A stretch of 14,989 nt of DNA from contig RCNN01000323.1 in the NCBI GenBank assembly GCA_003667245.1, positions 1 to 14,989 on the forward strand, given 5' to 3'. Origin of the DNA: Heterostelium multicystogenum. Taxonomy: Eukaryota > Evosea > Eumycetozoa > Acytosteliales > Acytosteliaceae. How positions within the stretch are numbered: position 1 is the stretch's first letter; the number at the start of each line of letters is the position of its first letter. A program made the position numbers and the translations under genes. Shown piece by piece: positions 10,393-14,989 of this stretch. The notes under the pieces were generated by a model. It saw only the letters and a program-made list of their open reading frames with translations. It had not been told where the DNA came from and did not search any database.

Positions 10393-11343
10393 TTAATCAT
10401 CTTCGTCAAATTCATCGTCGTCTGGTAAATCTTCTTCGCCAAACAGTGACCAGTCTACTTGTGCTGCAACATCTTCTAATTTCGGCTTGAGTTCAGCGAC
10501 GGAGATGTTTGATGTTTCCTCTCCTTCTTCCATGAATTTAGAATCAGATAGAATCAGCGATGAATCGATTTCAAATAGCTTTCTACCTGTGATCTTTCCT
10601 TGTTTTGATAAATCCTTCTTGACTGGTTGCATCTCTGCAAGAACTTCTTTCTCCACTCTAAAAATGCCTCTGTAGTGACAGGGGTTCCTTCGAAAACTGG
10701 CTCTGCCTCTTCCTCTTCTTCTTCACTCGATTCCTCTTCCTCTTCAACAACTCCATCTGTATTATTATTATCTAACCATTCTTTAATTGTACCTGCCTGT
10801 GGTACATCAATTAAAACAACAACAACAACAACAATAACCATTAGTTAGTGATGATGGTCCTCAATATCGACAATAAGCACTTACAAGCATAAAAATCATT
10901 GATGTACCTATATTCTCTTTTGCTTGACAATCTATATTATGAATCAACTCCTTGATTCTCTCTTTTGTAAGTTTTTCAGTTGGTATCAACTCTATAATTG
11001 GCACTTCATTTGGATAGTCTGGTGTAAACTTTATATCTAAAATAACTCCAACTAATCAAGATAGATAGTAATCAGATTAGTCTCATCATTCCTCAATGTT
11101 GATCTAACTTCTGTTGATTGTAAGTAAGACATTTACCATGATTATCTTCACCACTTGGATTTGGTAATAATGTAATCTGTATATTATCGTCGTTGATAGC
11201 TATTAAACAAAAAGTAATGTAAGCAACACAGAACGGAAAATCAAGTCTTCTAAGTAACATTTATGTCTCATGTCATACCTTTAAAACTATCCATATAAAT
11301 AGCACTCAGTGCTTCGATTTCCATTCAATCTATCCTCAGACAT
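10393..11343 (-). CDS. rwdd1: RWD domain protein, RWDD1/DFRP2 (Gir2) type
   Basis: Proteins of this family bind DRG-type GTPases and, through their RWD domain, GCN1, linking to translation control in the cytosol. The N-terminal RWD domain spans exons 1-3: EIEALSAIYMDSFK, ITLLPNPSGED, and the RWD hallmark FTPDYPNEVPIIEL followed by IGTSMIFML. Exon 4 holds a very acidic run, then EGTPVTTEAFLEWRKKF, ITGRKLFEIDSS, FMEEGEE and an acidic tail ending DEFDEDD, all as in RWDD1. One clear frameshift lies near 10640 (between WRKKF and LAEMQPVKKDL). An ATG at 11341-11343 gives MSEDRLN directly before EIEAL if one base of GG near 11320 is extra; the ATG at 11322-11324 is otherwise in frame but would lack the usual few residues before the RWD domain. 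I take 11343 as the likely start. About 230 codons, the usual size. Confidence 0.9.
10797..10884 (-). other. rwdd1: Intron 3 of the RWD gene, with GTT repeat
   Basis: GTAAGT donor at 10884 and CAG acceptor at 10797, 88 bp, phase 0. It joins IGTSMIFML to AGTIKEWLDNNN. Near its 3' end it holds a TTG/GTT trinucleotide run (about 10818-10838), which serves as the polypyrimidine-like part of the intron. Confidence 0.85.
11052..11136 (-). other. rwdd1: Intron 2 of the RWD gene
   Basis: GTAAAT donor at 11136 and TAG acceptor at 11052, 85 bp, phase 1. It joins PSGEDNH to VGVILDIKFTPDYPNE. Confidence 0.85.
11200..11278 (-). other. rwdd1: Intron 1 of the RWD gene
   Basis: GTATGA donor at 11278 and TAG acceptor at 11200, 79 bp, phase 1. 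It joins MDSFK to AINDDNIQITLLPNP. Confidence 0.85.
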
Positions 11344-11512
11344 TCTCTCTCTCTCTACTTTATATTATAATCTAGACTCAAGTCTGATAAGATATATAGA
11401 TATTCAATGATTGATGAATTAAATCAATAAAAACGAAATTGACTTTTATTTTATTTATATTTTAGTGCATGTGTGTCAGTAAAAAAAATCATTGAGGTCT
11501 CAGAGTACCCTT

Positions 11513-11524
11513 AACTTTAAAGTT
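11513..11524. repeat. Perfect 12-bp palindrome AACTTTAAAGTT at the S28 stop codon
   Basis: The S28 stop codon lies inside the palindrome. The ACTTTAAAGT core is the same as in the palindrome at 6248-6259. Confidence 0.6.
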
Positions 11525-13473
11525 GTTTGTTTTGTGAGATGTTGATTTTGAATTGGGCATTGCTGTTGGTCTTGCTGATGGCTTTTGATGAGGTTGGTCG
11601 GAGCCATTTGTTCAGGTATTGCTCTATGGTTGCCTGTGCAACTGGAAGAGTTGGTGGAGAGGTTGGAAGTGGAATCAACATGTCGTCGCAGTGAGATGTG
11701 CCGTGAATCAAGAGAATCGAGCTAGAGGATGGATCCTTCTTTACAATTGGAGTGGTAATACCGAGTGCGTGCCATGGGTCGATATCACCATTGACATAGA
11801 GGATATTGTCAGCATCGGGATTGATACCACCGTACTTGGTGATGGTCCACTCGACATTGGGTGTGAAGTTGAATCCAAACACATCATTGCATTGCTTGGT
11901 TAAGAATTCGATTGGCACAAGGTTACCAAATGGTTGCTTGGTAGAGTCGGTGCTTTGGTAGTATCCAAACTCTAGATTGATAGATATATATATCGTTGGC
12001 TAATTAGGATTGATTCAATGGCCGATTTATCAAGCTTTTTACTTACCGGTGGCAAGTTTGGTAGAACCACATCTTTCCACCCTCGGCTGTTGCATCGTTA
12101 GTATTGTTCTTCATTAGATCGATCATTGTTTTCGTAGGATACATCGGTACAGCCCTCAGTAAATCCTTGCCATACTTGGATATAGTTTGTAAGAGGATCA
12201 TTGCTGAGTTGGTCATGATGTCACAGAGCTTGTTGATCGTAGCGGCTCCTGGTGACTCGAGATTGTATTGCACAGTACCTTGGAAGTTGCCAGCCAAAAC
12301 TTTGCATGAATGTCGATATATCATCCAGAGTGGACAAAGGTGGGCAAAGATTGAATAGATCAGACACCTTGGCAAGTCCATCCGATGTTTCTAACAAGGA
12401 TTGAATCTTTTGAGTAGCTGCAGCAATGTTATTAACACATTGTTGTCCATTCGGTGCAGTTACTAGTAAGTGCAATCAATATTGATCTCAATTAGTAAAC
12501 AAATTCAGCTAATAATTATAAACAGCGGACAATACTTACATAGAGAATTCTGTACAACCTCTAAATATTGATAGAAATCAATCTCAGCAAGTACGGGTGC
12601 ACTTGAAGCAATGGTGAAATCAACGAGGTGAGGATACTTCAATCGGAACCAACTGGTTTAGAGCACCACTGTAGCTTCCACCGAAGCTTACAAATTTTAG
12701 AAGATGAAGAGACATTGTATTTGTTAACAATAAACTGTCTAAAGACTGCATTGTCAGCAAGCCTACCAATTCAATGAACAATGTTTGGTTAGAAAGATCA
12801 AAGAGGAAATTTTAGTCTAATTTTTGACAAAGTTCTATTCTTACGCTTGGTCACTTGATTAGATATTGTAAGTTTTCAGTTGAAATATCAGGAGTTGCAA
12901 ATGACTAAAACAAAGTTAAGTAAGTATACTTATTACTTGGCAAGCGCTGATTCAATGATGATACTTACAGCACCATAATATCTATGTTCAAGAGAGATAA
13001 TTAGGGCATTGAATTCCTTTGCCCAATCAACATATTTCAATCCAACGGCCATACCCAGGGTCATTGGGCCTTCACCATTGATCATCATAAACACTGGTCC
13101 TTTTCCATCCCAATATGCATCATTGACAATGTATCTCTGTTGGAATGTTTTGGAGTTCTGTGGGTTCAAAATGATCCAGTTGCTACAAATTTAGAGATAT
13201 ATATACATTAATGATTGAATGATCCATTAATTTAATTGATTGGTATTTATTAAGATTAGATTTATAATTTACCTGAGTAAACCATTGATATTGGATATCT
13301 TTGATTGAATGTCTAATTTTGTTTTAATTGCATGGTCGATTGAAAGTTGGAATTTTGGCTTTTTCCTTAGGTCGATGTGTGGATTAAATCCTCTCTTTGC
13401 CAAACACACCGAAGGCAACAATACTAAAATACAAGACAACAAATACGATAGATAATAAAATGATTTTATTCAT
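11517..13473 (-). CDS. Family S28 serine peptidase (prolylcarboxypeptidase / PRSS16-like), frame disrupted
   Basis: S28 enzymes are secreted or lysosomal alpha/beta-hydrolase peptidases. The product starts with a signal peptide (MNKIILLSIVFVVLYFSI). Six exons follow the family order: QWFTQ-QLDHF, NPQNSKTFQQRY, GPVFMMINGEGPM, LEHRYYGA, the nucleophile motif GGSYSGAL (12665-12682), WFRLKYPHLVDFTIASSAPV, a helical cap (QQCVNNIAAAT, CDIMTNSA), QVWQGFTEGC, EGGKMWFYQTC, EFGYYQSTDS, then the catalytic Asp in YVNGDIDPWHALGI (11772-11789) and His in GTSHCDDM (11685-11702). All three catalytic residues are present. Frameshifts lie near 13415, 13300-13370, 13165, 12855, 12690, 12645, 12300, 12195, 12110 and the exon-5/6 junction, where one C is extra. 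Full length is about 480-500 codons. It most resembles the thymus-specific protease / dictyostelid S28 group; substrate is not predictable. The stop lies inside a perfect AACTTTAAAGTT palindrome. Confidence 0.92.
11972..12046 (-). other. Intron 5 of the S28 peptidase gene
   Basis: GTAAGT donor at 12046 and TAG acceptor at 11972, 75 bp. It joins WFYQTCH to EFGYYQ, but the junction is one base out of frame (CACCG plus AG), consistent with one spurious C. Confidence 0.75.
12463..12539 (-). other. Intron 4 of the S28 peptidase gene
   Basis: GTAAGT donor at 12539 and TAG acceptor at 12463, 77 bp. It joins EVVQNSL to LTAPNGQQCVNNI. Confidence 0.8.
12763..12844 (-). other. Intron 3 of the S28 peptidase gene
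   Basis: GTAAGA donor at 12844 and TAG acceptor at 12763, 82 bp. It joins SDQA to LADNAVFRQFIVNKY, a conserved S28 segment. Confidence 0.8.
12905..12968 (-). other. Intron 2 of the S28 peptidase gene
   Basis: GTAAGT donor at 12968 and TAG acceptor at 12905, 64 bp, the shortest intron here. It joins EHRYYGA to SFATPDISTENLQYL. Confidence 0.85.
13183..13272 (-). other. Intron 1 of the S28 peptidase gene
   Basis: CAG/GTAAAT donor at 13272 and TAG acceptor at 13183, 90 bp. It joins YQWFTQ to QLDHF, the family's conserved start of the mature enzyme. Confidence 0.85.
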
Positions 13474-14278
13474 TATTAATTTTATCTATCCGAAGATATA
13501 TTACTATTTATCAAATAATATCTATTTTAAGTTGAAACAAAATTAATTTAGAAAATGATAATTATCTAATTTCTTTAATACTAATAATTATCAATTTAAA
13601 ACACTACTATTATTTTTCAAATCAAAAGATTAGATTGAGCAGTTTAGTTATTTATTTAATCAATAAATGGAAATAATTTATTTTAAATTAACTACCTTCC
13701 ATGTGAGTGATTATATTTAAAACACTAATTAACTGTGTGTAAATATATAATTTCATCACCTTCAAAATCTAATATCCACAGTTCTCTACACACATAAATA
13801 TATATTACTTTTTATTTTGTTTTTTTTTTTAACACACCATTTTTTTTATTATATTTGTATCCAATCAAAAATAAGTTTGATTTAATATTCACATCCATAG
13901 ATAGAGAATATAAAACATCAAGGCTCCTTTGAATATTCCAATGAAACCTTTCACTAAAAATTCATTATTATTCTTTAAAACTCTATCTTTTATTAAAGTT
14001 TTAAACTTTAATAAGTTCTAATTAATATACATTCTATCCAATCACAGAATTGAATTTGAAAGGAACCCAAATCATTGATTTCAAACTTAGAATGAGATAA
14101 GAATTAATTTTGAATGTCAGGAAACTTTTGATAAGAGTTTGGTAATTTTTGAAAAAGTAAAATCTTATGTCAATGTGTGTGATCAGAATGAACTTGCATT
14201 TTCTCCTTCTCTTGGTAAACCAACATTTATCACAGGGTTAATCTAATACTAAAGAATTATAATACATACATATCACAA
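13474..14278. promoter_or_regulatory. Divergent promoter region between the S28 gene and surf1
   Basis: Very AT-rich with T-runs near 13820-13850 and no coding signal I can support. TATCCAATCA occurs exactly at 13858-13867 and 14035-14044, each containing a CCAAT box. A GATAGATAA leader (minus strand, 13490-13482) lies about 10 bases before the S28 start. Short GTGTG/CACAC boxes occur at about 13734-13739, 13790-13795 and 14174-14180. A 25-bp palindrome sits at 13990-14014. The promoter role is inferred from the head-to-head gene arrangement. Confidence 0.45.
13990..14014. repeat. 25-bp palindrome, 12-bp arms around one base
   Basis: TTATTAAAGTTT and AAACTTTAATAA are exact reverse complements separated by a single T. 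It is the longest perfect inverted repeat I noticed and lies midway in the divergent promoter region; it could form a cruciform or bind a dimeric factor. Confidence 0.8.
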
Positions 14279-14989
14279 ATGAACATTAATAATAAATCTG
14301 TAGGTTGCTGTTGTAAATATTGTAGAGTTGTTGTTTACAATATCTAATTAGTTTGGTTTTTAACTTGCTTTCATTGTTTTCGTTTTAAAATAAAGAGAAG
14401 CTATAAGTGGTTCATTGTATTCCCATGTATTGCTGCTGGTCTAAGTACATGGCAAGTCTATAGATATCAATGGAAAAAGAACCTCATTTGAGAGGCCAAG
14501 GAAAATGTGGCTAAAAGATCCAATTCATATGAATAACGATGTTGTGAATGCATTGCTCAGTAGAAAGGAATCAATCTCGGACACCGCAAACCAGACTCGA
14601 GTTTAGAAGAGTCGAGCTTAAAGGTCGCTATTTGAATGCGGAAAACAATATACATCTTGGACCAAGAACGAACGATGGAAATGTTTGGCTACTATCTTCT
14701 TAACACCGTTTATATTCGACGAGGAATCCAAACGCATTGTGTGAATCCAAAAGAAAACTACTCCATTCTCGTCAACAGAGGTTGGGTTACCATCCTATAA
14801 CTTAAAAATCAAACATGGTAATACACAAACAATGTCTTTCTAAATATAGTGGAGTAACACTTACTTATACGATGTTAATTGACCACTTACATAACAGGAG
14901 AATAACAATAAGAAATATTTCAAACAACCTGTGTATATCGAAGGTTTGATTGGTAAATCGAAAGAAGCTGGAAGTATATTCACACCTGA
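14279..14989 (+). CDS. surf1: SURF1-like cytochrome c oxidase assembly factor, partial, frame disrupted
   Basis: SURF1 is a mitochondrial inner-membrane protein needed for assembly of respiratory complex IV. Visible pieces follow the family order: the first membrane segment WFIVFPCIAAGLSTWQVYRY followed by QWKKNLI, then KDPIHMNNDV, RRVELKGRYLNAENN, HLGPRTNDGNV, GYYLLTPFIFDEESKRIV, the hallmark LVNRGWV (14768-14788) and QPVYIEGLIGKSKEAG near the right edge, where the gene leaves the window. In-frame stops occur at 14345-14347 and 14489-14491, and shifts near 14515, 14600, 14683, 14700, 14740 and 14800. The ATG at 14279 opens the frame that reaches the membrane segment, but the Cys-rich leader (KSVGCCCKYCRVV) is unlike a normal mitochondrial presequence, so the start is uncertain. 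The C-terminal half with the second membrane segment lies outside the window. Confidence 0.85.
14818..14897 (+). other. surf1: Probable intron of surf1
   Basis: GTAATA at 14818 and CAG ending at 14897 bracket 80 bp with stops in all frames. Removing it joins LKNQTM/W to ENNNKKYFKQPVYIEG. The donor is less canonical than others in the window, so this is provisional. Confidence 0.5.

Noticed and set aside
10627..10848. Plus-strand Ser/Thr-rich frame
   Set aside because: It is antisense to the acidic run and the GTT-repeat intron of the RWD gene.
13414..13432. A very short intron to fix the frame after the S28 signal peptide
   Set aside because: The GT..AG interval would be about 14 bp, far below the 64-90 bp of the other introns; a one-base error is more likely.

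Overview
The window looks like nuclear DNA of a social amoeba (dictyostelid) or a close relative. Intergenic DNA is very AT-rich, genes are compact, and introns are short (64-90 bp) with GT..AG ends and mostly GTAAGT/GTATGT donors. The gene set is ordinary eukaryotic housekeeping plus lysosomal/secreted peptidases. The long CAA/AAT codon tracts typical of D. discoideum are scarce, so a less AT-biased dictyostelid is more likely. The species call is inference from style and protein resemblance; no search was possible.

Layout from left to right: an AT-rich stretch without a gene (1-939); isoprenylcysteine carboxyl methyltransferase (icmt, +, 940-1752), convergent with Elongator subunit 1 (elp1, -, 6092-1875); an intergenic stretch with TTTAAA-centred palindromes (6093-6946); a decayed papain-family cysteine protease (+, 6947-7928) followed by an unassigned open stretch; a protein with an SH3 domain, coiled coil and proline-rich region (-, 9852 to about 8478/8521); an RWDD1/DFRP2-type RWD protein with four exons (-, 11343-10393); a family S28 serine peptidase with six exons (-, 13473-11517); a divergent promoter region (13474-14278); and the 5' part of a SURF1-like cytochrome c oxidase assembly factor (+, 14279 to the right edge).

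The dominant oddity is that every recognisable gene is broken by single-base frameshifts, in elp1 at least a dozen. Each fragment is nevertheless strongly conserved and the fragments line up in order with the known family. This is best explained by indel errors in a low-coverage draft rather than by a cluster of pseudogenes. I therefore call these genes CDS with a disrupted frame. The exception is the cysteine protease, which also has in-frame substitution stops and an internal deletion of about 50 residues and looks like a true pseudogene. For the disrupted genes, coordinates span from inferred start to inferred stop and are not one clean reading frame.

The genes serve unrelated pathways (CAAX-protein methylation, tRNA wobble modification, lysosomal proteolysis, cytoskeletal/adaptor function, translation-linked GTPase regulation, respiratory complex IV assembly), so there is no operon-like logic. 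I found no RNA gene, CRISPR array, intact mobile element or convincing undescribed system. The most interesting leads are the repeated ACACAC/GTGTGT palindromes, a recurring GATA/GA-rich leader before start codons, and two small unassigned open stretches.
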